Made by a program: the position numbers and the translations under genes | Notes under the pieces: generated by a model | What the model was told of the DNA's origin: nothing | Databases searched by the model: none | The model's input: the letters and a program-made list of their open reading frames with translations, nothing else | Part shown: in pieces, positions 16,553-31,028 of the stretch | How positions within the stretch are numbered: the stretch's first letter is position 1 | Layout of the letters: every line of letters starts with the position of its first letter | Origin: DATKBT01 sp035546295 | GTDB lineage: Bacteria; Acidobacteriota; Thermoanaerobaculia; Multivoradales; Multivoraceae | Direction of reading: 5' to 3' | Length of the DNA stretch: 36,755 nucleotides | Assembly (NCBI GenBank): GCA_035546295.1 | Contig: DATKBT010000003.1 | Span: 1 to 36,755, forward strand

Positions 16553-19019
16553 CGGCTCCCGCGGGCTCGAGGGCGACGAGCGGCATCCGGAAGCCCAGGT
16601 CGTCCCCCAGCTTCTCGAAGCTCTCCACCCATCTCTTCGCGTCGTCGTCGCCGTCGGCAAGCTCTCGCATGTGCGCATAGCTGCCCAGGGCGAGCTCGTA
16701 ATAGAGGTTCGCGGTCTCCCACAGATCCGGCGAGAGCGGCAGCTCGCCGACGAGGTCGACCCCCGCACACAACCGCTGCAGGCGCTCGAGCTCGGCCGGC
16801 TGCTCGGCCAGCTCCTCGGCCAGGCGGAGCAGCGCCCGCTCCACCACCAGATCGAGGACCTCCTGGTCGAGCTCGAGCCCGAGGTCCCGGGCCTGCGCGA
16901 AGAGGGCGAGGACCTCCTCTCGATCGGTCTCCCGCTCGGCCAACCGCGCCTCGAGGTCGTGCTCGACGAAGGTCTGTGCCGCCACCTTGAAGGGCTCCGG
17001 AATCGTGATCCCGAGGTGGGCGAGGAAGCGCATCAGCGGGGCGTGGAGCTCGTAGATGCGACGGTACTGGTCGCGGATGTCCGCCAGGGTGGCGTCGAGC
17101 AGCTCGCCGACGACCCGCCGTTGCTCGTCGGCGAACAGGGAGCGGAGTGAGAAGCTGAGCTCCTCGAAGTAGTGGTCGAACTGGCGCACGACCTCGGTGA
17201 AGTCGACGCGGTCGAAGGCCGCGCCGACCGACGTCGCGAGCTCCGCGAACGCCTCGGTGCCGCGGAACTCGCGGACGCCGCCGGTGATGTTGTGGTCGCC
17301 GAAGTGGAGGACCCCGTAGCTGTAGGTCGCCCGCTCTCCAGTGAGCTCGGAGCAGATGTCGGCCACGCCCAGCGCCAGCGCCGCGCGGCCGGTGCGCCAC
17401 ACCCCGGCGTTCTCGTCCCGCACGCTGTAGCAGAAGAGCTGATCCTGCTCCTCGCGCTGCTCGAACAACGAGCCCACCGCATAGTGGGCGGCGATCTGCC
17501 GGAGGACGAGCCGGAAGGGCAGCACCGCCTGCTCCCACACGCCTCGGCCGTCTCGGAAGCGGGGCACGTTGCTCTCGGCCTCGGCCAGACGGGCGACGAA
17601 GTCCTCCTCGAGAGAGCGGTCCGGCGCGAGCTGCTCGGCGAGCTGCAGGGCGCGGGCGGCGTAGCGCAGCACCTGGACCGTCTCGATCCCCGAGATCTCG
17701 TTGAAGAACCAGCCACAGCTGGTGGTCATGTACATCGCATGGCGCTGCATCTCGAGCAAGGTGAGCATGCGCTGGCGCGCGCCGTCGTCGACGTCGTCGA
17801 CCTGCGTGCGCGCGTGCCGGCTCAACCAAGCGTCGACGTTCTCGCGGCGGCGGTCCAGGAGGACCTCGATGTACTCCTCACGCGCGGCCCAGGGGTCCGA
17901 GAACAACGGCACGCCCGAGCGCTCGAACTCCTCCGCCAGGCGGTCTCGCAGCCAGTCGAGCGCGGCGCGCAGCGGCGCGCGCCAGCGCTGGTGCCAGCCC
18001 GGGCCGCCGCCGGTGTGGCAGCCGCAGTCGGCCCGCCAGCGCTCGACTCCGTGGATGCAGCTCCAGGAGGTGTCTTCGGCGATCTCCACCTCGTGGGTCG
18101 GAGGGTGACCTTCGAGGAACTCGCCGTAGTTGGTGAGGTGGATGTCGTCTCGCTCGTCGAGGTGGTCGAGCGCCCAGGCCAGGGCCATCTCGCCGTAGCG
18201 GTGGTGGTGGCCGTAGGTCTCGCCGTCGGTCGCGATGTGCATCAGCTGAGCGCCGTCGCGATGATCGTGATAGCCCGTCATCAGGCGCTCGGCGAAGGTG
18301 TAGCCGTCGCCGAGCAGGTTCTCGAAGGCGACCGCCCGCGAGATCGACCCGTCGTAGAAGAAGAGCGCGATCTCCCCGCCCGACGGCAGCCTGCACAGGT
18401 AGGGCATGGTGGGGTCGACGCTCTGATCTCGGACGTCCTTCCAGGCCTCGCGCCTGCGCGCATCGAGGCGACGAACGCGCTTGGCCTGGTTCGGCGCCAG
18501 GATCGTGAAGCGGATGCCCTGCTCCGCCAGCAGCTCGAGCGTCTCGACGTCGACAGCGGTCTCGGGCAGCCACATCCCCTCCGGAGCGCGGCCGAAACGG
18601 TGCTCGAAGTCGCGGCGCCCCCAGGTGATCTGCGTGCGCTTGTCGCGGCGGCTGGCGAGGGGCAGGATCAGATGGCTGTGCGCCTGCGCCAGCGCGCTGC
18701 CGTGCCCCGAGAAGCGCTCGGCGCTGATGCGATCCGCTTGCAGGATGGCGCGGTAGACGTCGGGATCCGCCCGCTCCATCCAGCTCAGCAGGGTGGGACC
18801 GAAGTTGAAGCTGATCTTCGAGTAGTTGCTGACGATGCGCGCGATGCGGCCCTCCTCCAGGATCCGGGCGCAGGCGTTCGGCGCGTAGCACTCGGCGGTG
18901 ACCCGCTCGTTCCAGTCGTGGTAGGGGCTGGCGGAATCCTGCACCTCGACCGTCTCGAGCCAGGGGCTCTCTCGAGGCGGCTGGTAGAAGTGGCCGTGGA
19001 TGCAAAGGTGTCGGATCAT
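16542..19019 (-). CDS. GH57 family glycoside hydrolase with DUF3536
   Basis: The protein has 825 residues. The N-terminal GH57 barrel shows region 1 CIHGHFYQPPRESPW (6-20), region 3 EGMWLPETAVD with probable nucleophile E153, and region 4 HIATDGETYGHHHRYGEM with probable acid D265. The remaining 450 or so residues match the DUF3536 pattern, including TSCGWFFNEISGIETVQ and FGDHNITGGVREF. GH57 contains alpha-amylases, 4-alpha-glucanotransferases, branching enzymes and amylopullulanases; the activity of the DUF3536 subgroup is not established to my knowledge. No export signal is visible, so it is probably cytoplasmic. Position between treZ and treY suggests it shapes linear glucan for TreY, perhaps as a debranching or disproportionating enzyme (inference). 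ATG 19019 has no ribosome site and overlaps the stop of a 16-codon frame. Confidence 0.9.
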   Translation of the reverse strand: MIRHLCIHGHFYQPPRESPWLETVEVQDSASPYHDWNERVTAECYAPNACARILEEGRIARIVSNYSKISFNFGPTLLSWMERADPDVYRAILQADRISAERFSGHGSALAQAHSHLILPLASRRDKRTQITWGRRDFEHRFGRAPEGMWLPETAVDVETLELLAEQGIRFTILAPNQAKRVRRLDARRREAWKDVRDQSVDPTMPYLCRLPSGGEIALFFYDGSISRAVAFENLLGDGYTFAERLMTGYHDHRDGAQLMHIATDGETYGHHHRYGEMALAWALDHLDERDDIHLTNYGEFLEGHPPTHEVEIAEDTSWSCIHGVERWRADCGCHTGGGPGWHQRWRAPLRAALDWLRDRLAEEFERSGVPLFSDPWAAREEYIEVLLDRRRENVDAWLSRHARTQVDDVDDGARQRMLTLLEMQRHAMYMTTSCGWFFNEISGIETVQVLRYAARALQLAEQLAPDRSLEEDFVARLAEAESNVPRFRDGRGVWEQAVLPFRLVLRQIAAHYAVGSLFEQREEQDQLFCYSVRDENAGVWRTGRAALALGVADICSELTGERATYSYGVLHFGDHNITGGVREFRGTEAFAELATSVGAAFDRVDFTEVVRQFDHYFEELSFSLRSLFADEQRRVVGELLDATLADIRDQYRRIYELHAPLMRFLAHLGITIPEPFKVAAQTFVEHDLEARLAERETDREEVLALFAQARDLGLELDQEVLDLVVERALLRLAEELAEQPAELERLQRLCAGVDLVGELPLSPDLWETANLYYELALGSYAHMRELADGDDDAKRWVESFEKLGDDLGFRMPLVALEPAGAGAE

Positions 19020-19066
19020 TGCGGGGGCTCGTTCGCGGCCGTGGCCGCAGGGGCATCGACGTTCAT
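19016..19066 (-). other. 16-codon relay mini-ORF between treZ and GH57 gene
   Basis: ATG 19066-19064 overlaps the treZ TGA (ATGA). The frame reads MNVDAPAATAANEPPQ and its TGA (19018-19016) overlaps the GH57 ATG (ATGA). The GH57 start has no Shine-Dalgarno, so reinitiation after this short frame is a plausible way to translate it. Peptide function is not expected. Confidence 0.4.
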
Positions 19067-21179
19067 CGGGAGGGGGTGCCGTAGAGGAGGAATCCGGGGC
19101 CGGGAATCTCGAGAGCGCCAGCGGCCGCGAGCCGTGTGGGAGCACGCGAGCCCGGCCCGCCCCACTCGGCGGCGCTCGAGTCGAGCAGCAGCTCGAGTCC
19201 CGCGGCGTCGATGTCGGGGAGAGAGCCCCCGGCGCTCTTCGCGGGGCCGTCGCGACCCTCGAGATCGAGGGTCGAGGGGCCGCGCTCGAACGAGAAGATC
19301 CCGACCACGCGGCCGCCCGAAGCTCTCCCAGGAGAGTCGCGTGCAGAGCGGGCAGGAGATCGCCGCTCGAGGACCAGGAGGCGACGAGCCGTGCCCGCCT
19401 TCACACTCTCGAGCGCTCCGGTCCCCAGCGCGCTGTGCGAGCGGCGCAGCTCGAGCAGCCGGGCGTAGAGGGCACGCAGGCTCAGGCGCCGCCGGTCCCC
19501 CTCCTCCGGACGCCGCCGCTTCGACGACGTGTAGGTCTCGAGCGCGCCGGGGTCGGGGACCCCGGCCGCCGAGAAGCCGGAATGCTCCTCGCATCGTCCG
19601 TCGCGCACCGCCCGCAGCAGCTCGGGATCGTGGTGATCGACGAAGTAGAGGAAGGGGCTCTCATCGGCGTCCTCCTCGCCCATGAACAGCAGCGGCACGA
19701 AGGGCGACAGCAGCAGCAGCGCGGCCGAGAGCTTCAGGTCCTCGTGCTCCACCAGCCCTGCCAGCCGCTCGCCCCGCGGGCGGTTGCCGACCTGGTCGTG
19801 GTTCTGGGCGCAAACCACCAGGCGAGAGCCGTCGAGCCCTCGGCTCGGCACCCCGTGACGGCGCCCGCGGAAGGTCGAGTGCTGGCCGCGGTACACGAAG
19901 CCGTTCTGGAGCGCGTCGGCCAGCGAGGGCAGCCCGTCGAAATCGACGTAGTAGCCGACCTGCTCCCCGGTCAGCGAGACGTGGAGGGCGTGATGAAAAT
20001 CGTCACACCACTGGCCGTCGAACCCGCAGCCCCCCTGCTCGCGCGAGCGCAGGAAGCCGCGGGTGTTGAGGGCGCTCTCGGCGAACAGGTGGCGCCGCTC
20101 GCCGAGAGCCCGGCTCCAGTGATCGACGGCGGCGGAGAGCTCGGCCAGGAACGGACGCTCCGACTCGTCCGCGATGGCGTGCACCGCGTCCAGACGCAGG
20201 GCGTCGACGCCGAGCTCGAACAGCCAGTAGAGGCCGTTCTCGACGAAGTAACGGCGCACGCCGTCGCTGCCGGCGCCATCGAAGTTGAGCGCGTCCCCCC
20301 AGGGCGTGCGGTAGCGGTCGGTGAAATAGGGACCGAAGCGGCCGAGCACGTTGCCCTCCGGACCGAGGTGGTTGTAGACGACGTCGAGGACGACGCTCAG
20401 GCCGCGCGCGTGACAGGCGTCGACGAAGCGCACCAGCGCCGCGGGCCCTCCGTAGGAGCTCTCCACGGAAAAGGGGAACACCCCGTCGTAGCCCCAGTTG
20501 CGGGCGCCCGGGAACTCGGCGAGCGGCATCAGCTCGACCGCGGTGACGCCCAACGCCATCAGCTCGTCGAGCTCGTCGATCGCGGCGTCGAGCGTGCCCT
20601 CCTCGGTGAAGGCGCCGACGTGCAGCTCGTAGATCACGTAGTCCTCGAGCGCGCGCCCGGTGCCCCGGCTTCGCCTCGACGGCTCGGGGACGAAGACCTG
20701 GGACGGCCCGAAGACGTCGTCCGGTTGAGAGCGCGAGGCCGGATCCGCGAGCAGCTCCCCTCCGTCGAGGCGGAAGCGATAGCGCGGGAGCCGTGATCGG
20801 CTCCGGCCGGTCGCGGCGGCGTCGATTCCGGCCGCCCTGATCTCGGCCGCCCTGATCTCGGCCGCCCTGTCGATCTCGGCCGGCCAGTCGATCTCGACCA
20901 CCCAGTAGCCGGCGCCGGCGTCGCGCACCCCCGGGCCGCCCTCCAGTGGCGGAACGAGCTCGGGCAGCAAGCCGCCCATCGGGCTCATCTCGTGCTCGGC
21001 GGCACCGGGCTCCCCGCCGCTCTGCGGCAGCGCGGCGCTGCCCGGAGGCTGCGCCGAGGCGCCCGGTGCTTCGAGCACCAGCGCGACCCGCTCCGCCTCG
21101 GGCGCCCAGACCGCGAACCGCCAGCGATCGGCGCCGACCCGCCGCCCGCCGAGCACCAGCGGCGGGAGCTGCGGGTCGC

Positions 21180-21183
<4 letters not shown>
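19063..21183 (-). CDS. treZ: Malto-oligosyltrehalose trehalohydrolase
   Basis: The protein has about 706 residues, longer than the usual 580-620. It cleaves trehalose from maltooligosyltrehalose made by TreY. An N-terminal E-set domain (WRFAVWAPEAERVALVL) is followed by a GH13 barrel with YELHVGAFTEEGTLDAAI, MPLAEFPGARNWGYDGV, DVVYNHLGPEGN, the nucleophile in ALRLDAVHAI (D332), the acid in LFAESALNTRGF (E369) and CAQNHDQVGNR. The usual Asp after AES is Ala here. The extra length is mostly at 45-130, including a tandem A-E-I-R-A repeat. TTG 21183 is chosen as start: it overlaps the glgB stop as TTGA and has GGGAG 7 nt upstream. GTG 21156 is an alternative. Confidence 0.92.
20824..20904 (-). 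repeat. 15-bp minisatellite inside treZ
   Basis: Units of 15 bp (GATCTCGGCCGCCCT on the plus strand) begin at 20824, 20839, 20854, 20872 and 20890. The last two are each preceded by an extra GTC. The first unit has one or two changes and the last two are diverged. They encode repeating Ala-Glu-Ile-Arg-Ala/Asp blocks (about residues 94-120) in the linker before the catalytic barrel. The frame is kept, so unit number could vary between strains without breaking the gene. Confidence 0.8.
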
Positions 21184-23161
<1,978 letters not shown>

Positions 23162-23165
<4 letters not shown>

Positions 23166-25437
23166 CGCGTCTCCTCTCGGCGTCGCGCGTCGACCTCCCG
23201 AAGCAATGCTTCGATCGAGGGGTCGCCTCGCATGTCCTCCAGCGTCCGTCGGGCGCGACGACGCCAGTTGCCCTCCTCCTCGCCGGTCCCCGGCACGTTC
23301 TGCGGAGCGGTCTCGAGCCAGAGGTCCTCCAGGTTGATCGACAGCCAGGAGGCGCGGCTCGCCGCGAGCCCGTGCAGCGTGCGGCGCAACGCCCGGCGCA
23401 GCTCCTCCTGCTCCTCCTGCTCCTCCTCCTGCTCCTCCTCCTGCTCCTCCTCCGCCCGTGCCTCGCGCACCGCCACCTCCGGCGGCGCATGGTCGCGCGC
23501 TGGACGCGACGCTCGCCCTGCCAGGGCAGAGCGCAGCCGTCCCCTGCGCTCGCGTTCGCGAGCCGCCTCCTCGTCCCCCATCAGCCCCAGCCGTCGCCAG
23601 GTCTCGAGATCGCTGCCCTCGAGAAAGGCGGCGAAGGGCGGCATGTCGTGGGTGTCGAGACAGGCGAGCGCCTCGGCCGGCGGCTCGGGAACCACCCGGC
23701 GCTCGGGTCGCGATGTGGCGAGCAGCTCGGCGCCGGGGTCGCCGTGGACCTCGCCGCAGGCGGCCGGCTCGGCCTCCTCGACCTGTCCCAGCTCGTACTG
23801 GAGCACCCACAGCCGGTGCAGCCCGTGTCGTCGCATCGAGTCCCGGACCTCGGCCGGCACCGTCCCCAGGTCCTCCCCCACCACCTCGGCGCGTGCCCGG
23901 TGCGACTCGAGGCTGACGATGGCGTAGAGCTCGTGCGCCGGATAGCGGACGTAGGCGCCGTCGACCGCGCGGGCGCCGGCGGGAACGCAGAACAACCGAT
24001 GCAGTCCCATCACGTGGTCGAGCCGGATCACCGAGGCGCGGGCGAAAAGGGTGCGCAGGACGGCGATCCAGTACTCGTAGCCCTCCCGCCGCTGGGCTTC
24101 GGGATGAGGCGGCGGCAGGGCCCAGTTCTGGCCCCCGCGAAAGAGGGCGTCGGGGGGAGCGCCGACCGCGAGCTCCCCGGCGAACAGGTGGCGGTGCCTC
24201 CAGACGTCGTAGGAGGCGGCGTGCGACCCCACCGGCAGGTCGAGGTAGAGGCCGACGTCCCGGCGTCCGCCGCCGGCCAGCATCTCTGGCAGCTGCTCGT
24301 CGAGCGCCATCTGGCAGTAGAGGTGATACCGGCGATTGCGCTCGAGGTAGTCGCCCCCGTCGAGCTGGCCGGCGCGCATGCGCTCGGGCCACTCGTGCCA
24401 GGAGCCACCGAGACCGTCGGCCACGGCACGGAACGCGGCGAAGCTCTCCGCCTCGGGATGGCGCCCCCGGTACTCGTCGAGGGCCGCGTGCCTCGAGGCC
24501 GTCGTATCGGACCAGAAGGCGTCGGCCAGGAGCTCGAGCGCCCGGCGCTTGAGAACGACCAGGCGGTGATAGTCGACGGCGCCGGCGTCGCGCAGCTCGG
24601 CGATCTCGGCGCGGAAGTCCTCCTGCTCGAGCAAACGCCTGGGCTCGGGGCTCTGCGCCTCGGGCAGGCGGTCGACCGCCAGCCAGAGCTCGCTCCAGAA
24701 CAGCCGGCTCAGCGGCGAGTAGGGGCTGGGCTCCTTCAGGTGCTCGACGTCGACCGCGAACAGCGGCAGCGTGCCGACCGCCGAGGCGCCCAGACCTCCG
24801 GCCCAGGAGCACAGCGCACCCAGGTCGGCCAGGTCGCCGGCACCCCAGTCGCGCTCCGTGCGCAGCGCGTGGAGCGGCAGGAAGACCCCCCAGTGCTTAG
24901 GTCGCGCACGGGACCCCTCGCCGCCGGCCGCCGCCGCGACACCGTAGGCGCGCCGCGGCGCGCACAGCAGCAGAGCCTCGGCGCGCTCGCTCTCGCCCTC
25001 GGCGTGGACGCGGTGATAGCCCGGCGGGATCTCGTCGGGAATCTCCAGGAAGGCCGCGCCGGAGGCCGGCCTGGAGATCGCGCCGCGCCCCTCGATCGCG
25101 CCCCCCGACTCGAGCTCGACGGTCCAGGAGAGTGCTCCCTCCCCGGCGCGCTCGGGCGTCACCTCGAGCCGCAATCCCCGGCGTGGCCGAGAAGGATCCT
25201 CCGTCCACGCCACGTAGACGGCGTCGAGCAGAGGCCGCACGTCGGAGTCGACCGCCCGCAACGCCTCCTCGGCCTGCCCCGGGCGCTCGATCGGCGCGCC
25301 CAGGGCACGCAGGATCGCGACCAGCGAGTCGGGGGAGACGTGCCGCTCGACGTCGAGCCCGTCGAGGTAGGTCGGCTCCACGCGATAGCGCGCGGCCAGC
25401 GCGTCGAGCGCCTCTCGCTCCGCTGCGAGCGCCGCCG

Positions 25438-25441
<4 letters not shown>
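23162..25441 (-). CDS. malQ: 4-alpha-glucanotransferase (amylomaltase)
   Basis: The protein has 759 residues, GH77. It disproportionates maltodextrins, moving glucan segments between chains and releasing glucose. Residues 1-165 form an extra N-terminal beta-rich domain, as in the long bacterial MalQ type. GH77 motifs are KHWGVFLPLHALR, SPYSPLSRLFW, GLYLDLPVGSH, the nucleophile in VIRLDHVMGLHRLF (D475), the acid in VVGEDLGTVP (E523), CLDTHDMPPFAAFL (D599) and QNVPGTGEEEGNWRRR (714-729). A Glu/Gln tract at about 662-680 is encoded by a short tandem repeat. ATG 25441 overlaps the treS-mak stop (ATGA), with GGAG 8 nt upstream. It may supply TreY with chains of suitable length. Confidence 0.95.
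23402..23453 (-). repeat. Short tandem repeat encoding a Glu/Gln tract in malQ
   Basis: On the plus strand the units are CTCCTCCTG twice, CTCCTCCTCCTG twice, then a partial unit. In malQ this reads as EEEQ/EEQ repeats. All units are multiples of three, so expansion or contraction keeps the frame. The tract sits in a charged loop between the third catalytic Asp and the NVPGT motif. Confidence 0.85.
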
Positions 25442-28767
<3,326 letters not shown>

Positions 28768-28865
28768 CAAGGCCCCCTACGATCGTCGTTCTGGTCTCTG
28801 CTCTTTCGGACGGGTTGCTCTTTCGGGCGGGCAGCGCTTTCGAATGTGCTGCCGTTCCGGATGTG
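28768..28865 (-). other. Repetitive spacer between glgE and treS-mak
   Basis: This spacer of about 98 bp is the longest gap inside the alpha-glucan operon. TGCTCTTTCGG occurs twice with a 17-bp period (28799-28809 and 28816-28826). Looser copies of GTGCT...TTCCGGATG continue to about 28890, into the end of glgE. An inverted repeat GGCAGC/GCTGCC (28830-28835 and 28848-28853, 12-nt loop containing TTCGAA) could fold in the transcript. There is no T-run, so it looks more like an RNA processing or attenuation site than a terminator. Confidence 0.4.
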
Positions 28866-31028
28866 CTACGGCTCTTCCGGATGCGTTTCCGGTTGCGGCC
28901 GCGCCGGCTCGTGCGGCTGCTCGTTCCGGCGCTCGGTACGAGCGTCCTCGCTCCGGCGCGACGAGGTCAGCCGGAAGACGTGGGCCGGCACGCGCCACGG
29001 ATCGAGCTCGACGTAGTTGCGCCCGCCCTGCCAGGTGAACCGGTGATCCGTGAGCAGGTCGTGCGCCTCGAACACCTCGTCGTCGTCGAGGCCGAGCTCG
29101 CCGAGCGCCAGGTCGGTGAAGCCGCTCTGCGTCCAGTGGGCGTCCAGGCTGACGACCACCAGGACGACGTTGTCGCGCTCCGGCGAGACCTTGCTGTAGC
29201 AGAGGAGCTGAGGACTGTCGACGGAGTGGAAGTGCAGCCCGCGATCGAACTGCAGCGCGCGGTTCTCGTGGCGGATTCGGTTGACCTGGGCGATCAGCTG
29301 GCGCAGCGGTGAGCCGCCGGCCGAGGTCTCGAGCTTCCAGTGCCGGACCTGGTACTTCTCGGAGTCGAGATACTCCTCGCTGCCGTCGCCGCGCGGAGCG
29401 TTCTCCATCAGCTCGAACGGCGGTCCGTAGATGCCGTAGCTCGCCCCCAAGGTCGCCGCGAGCACGAAGCGCTGCGCGAACGCCGGCTGCGAGGCGTGCT
29501 GCAGCTTGGCGGTCAGGATGTCGGGCGTGTTGGGCCAGAGGTTGGCGCGCAGGTACTCGACGACCGGCGGGGTGCTGAGCTCGGTGAGGTACTGCTCCAG
29601 CTCCAACTTCTCGTTGCGCCAGGGGAAGTAGTTGTAGGACTGGGTGAAGCCCAGCTTGGCGAGCCGCTCGAGACGACGCGGGCGGGTGAACGCCTCCGCC
29701 AGGAACAGCACGTCCGGGTAGTCCGCCTTGACGTCCGCGATCAGCCACTCCCAGAAGGCGAACGGCTTGGTATGCGGGTTGTCGACACGGAAGATCCGAA
29801 CGCCGCGATCGATCCACACCCTCAGCACGTCGTTGCACGCTCGCCACAGCGCGCGCCAATCCTCGGTCTCGAAGTCGAGGGGATAGATGTCCTGGTACTT
29901 CTTGGGCGGATTCTCGGCGTAGCGGATCGAGCCGTCGGGCAAGTGCCTGAACCACTCCGGATGCTCCTTCACCCAGGGGTGGTCGGGCGAGCACTGGAGC
30001 GCGTAGTCGAGCGCAATCTCGATGCCCTCGCCGTTCGCGGCCGGCACCAGGCGCTCGAAGTCCTCCACCGAGCCCAACTCCGGGTGGATCGCCTCGTGGC
30101 CCCCCTCCTCGGAGCCGATCGCCCATGGGCTGCCGACGTGGTCGGGATCGGCGTCCGGCACGTTGTTGGGGCCCTTGCGGAACGCACGGCCGATCGGGTG
30201 GATCGGCGCCAGGTAAAGGACGTCGAAGCCGAGGCTCTTGATGTAGGGCAGGCGCGCGATGACGTCGTCGAAGGTGCCGTGGCGATCCGGGTCCTCGCTC
30301 GCCGAGCGCGGAAACATCTCGTACCAGGCGCCGAAGCGGGCACGCTCGCGGTCGACTTGCACGAAGAGCTCCTGCGGGTACCGGCTCACTCGCCAGGACT
30401 CGGGGAGGTCGCGCATCCGCTCCGCGACGCCGGGGTCGAGGGCCGCGCTCAGCCGCTCCTCGTGCGACCCCTCCTCGAGCTTCTCGGCGTGCGCGCGCAG
30501 TGACCGGGCCAGTCGCTTGGTGCGATCGGCCGCCGCGCGCAGCATCCCAGCGCCCACCGCCAGCTCCACCTCGACGTCCTGCCCGGCGTCGATCCGCTTC
30601 TCGAGATCGTGACGCCAGGTTCCGTAGGGGTCGGTCCAGCCTTCGACCGTGTAGCGGTGCCAGCCGGCCGCCTCGACCTCGAACGAAGCCCGCCACCGGT
30701 CGTTGCCCAGGGCCGACATCGCCACTCGACGCCAGCGCCGGTCCGAAGGTCCGCGAACCAGCAGATCGGCGACGACCTCGTCGTGGCCATCGGCAAAGAC
30801 GTCGGCATCGACCGTTACTTTTTCACCGATCGTCCGCTTGATCGGGAACCGGCCGCCGTCGATCTCGGGCGTCAGGCCCTCGATGACGACACGACGGCGA
30901 CCCTCTTGCGAAGCCGCCGGAAGGGCCGTAGAAGCTGCACGCGCGGTAGCACCGCGACCCGCGCGTCTCTTCGCGCGCGATCGCGGTGGGGACGGGTTCT
31001 TGGAGTCGACACCGCTCTTCGGAGACAT
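28866..31028 (-). CDS. glgE: Alpha-1,4-glucan:maltose-1-phosphate maltosyltransferase
   Basis: The protein has 720 residues, GH13_3. It extends alpha-1,4-glucan with maltose from maltose-1-phosphate. After a Lys/Arg/Ala-rich, probably disordered N-terminus (1-45) and an N-terminal beta domain come the GlgE hallmarks: YLAPIHPIGRAFRKGPNN (272-289), IALDYALQCSPDHPWVKEHPEWF-type block (338-360), the nucleophile in IFRVDNPHTKPF (D416), the acid in LFLAEAFTRP (E445) and NTPDIL (D503). The polar C-terminal tail (about 690-720) is low-complexity. ATG 31028 has no ribosome site, and a TAAGAT hexamer ends 6 nt before it, so a leaderless transcript is possible. It is the first gene of the operon. Confidence 0.95.
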   Translation of the reverse strand: MSPKSGVDSKNPSPPRSRAKRRAGRGATARAASTALPAASQEGRRRVVIEGLTPEIDGGRFPIKRTIGEKVTVDADVFADGHDEVVADLLVRGPSDRRWRRVAMSALGNDRWRASFEVEAAGWHRYTVEGWTDPYGTWRHDLEKRIDAGQDVEVELAVGAGMLRAAADRTKRLARSLRAHAEKLEEGSHEERLSAALDPGVAERMRDLPESWRVSRYPQELFVQVDRERARFGAWYEMFPRSASEDPDRHGTFDDVIARLPYIKSLGFDVLYLAPIHPIGRAFRKGPNNVPDADPDHVGSPWAIGSEEGGHEAIHPELGSVEDFERLVPAANGEGIEIALDYALQCSPDHPWVKEHPEWFRHLPDGSIRYAENPPKKYQDIYPLDFETEDWRALWRACNDVLRVWIDRGVRIFRVDNPHTKPFAFWEWLIADVKADYPDVLFLAEAFTRPRRLERLAKLGFTQSYNYFPWRNEKLELEQYLTELSTPPVVEYLRANLWPNTPDILTAKLQHASQPAFAQRFVLAATLGASYGIYGPPFELMENAPRGDGSEEYLDSEKYQVRHWKLETSAGGSPLRQLIAQVNRIRHENRALQFDRGLHFHSVDSPQLLCYSKVSPERDNVVLVVVSLDAHWTQSGFTDLALGELGLDDDEVFEAHDLLTDHRFTWQGGRNYVELDPWRVPAHVFRLTSSRRSEDARTERRNEQPHEPARPQPETHPEEP

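Noticed and set aside
16542..19019. Annotation of the GH57 gene as alpha-mannosidase or as the GH57 branching enzyme with DUF1957
   Set aside because: The C-terminal part matches the DUF3536 pattern rather than DUF1957, and a GH13 branching enzyme is already present, so no specific activity is claimed.
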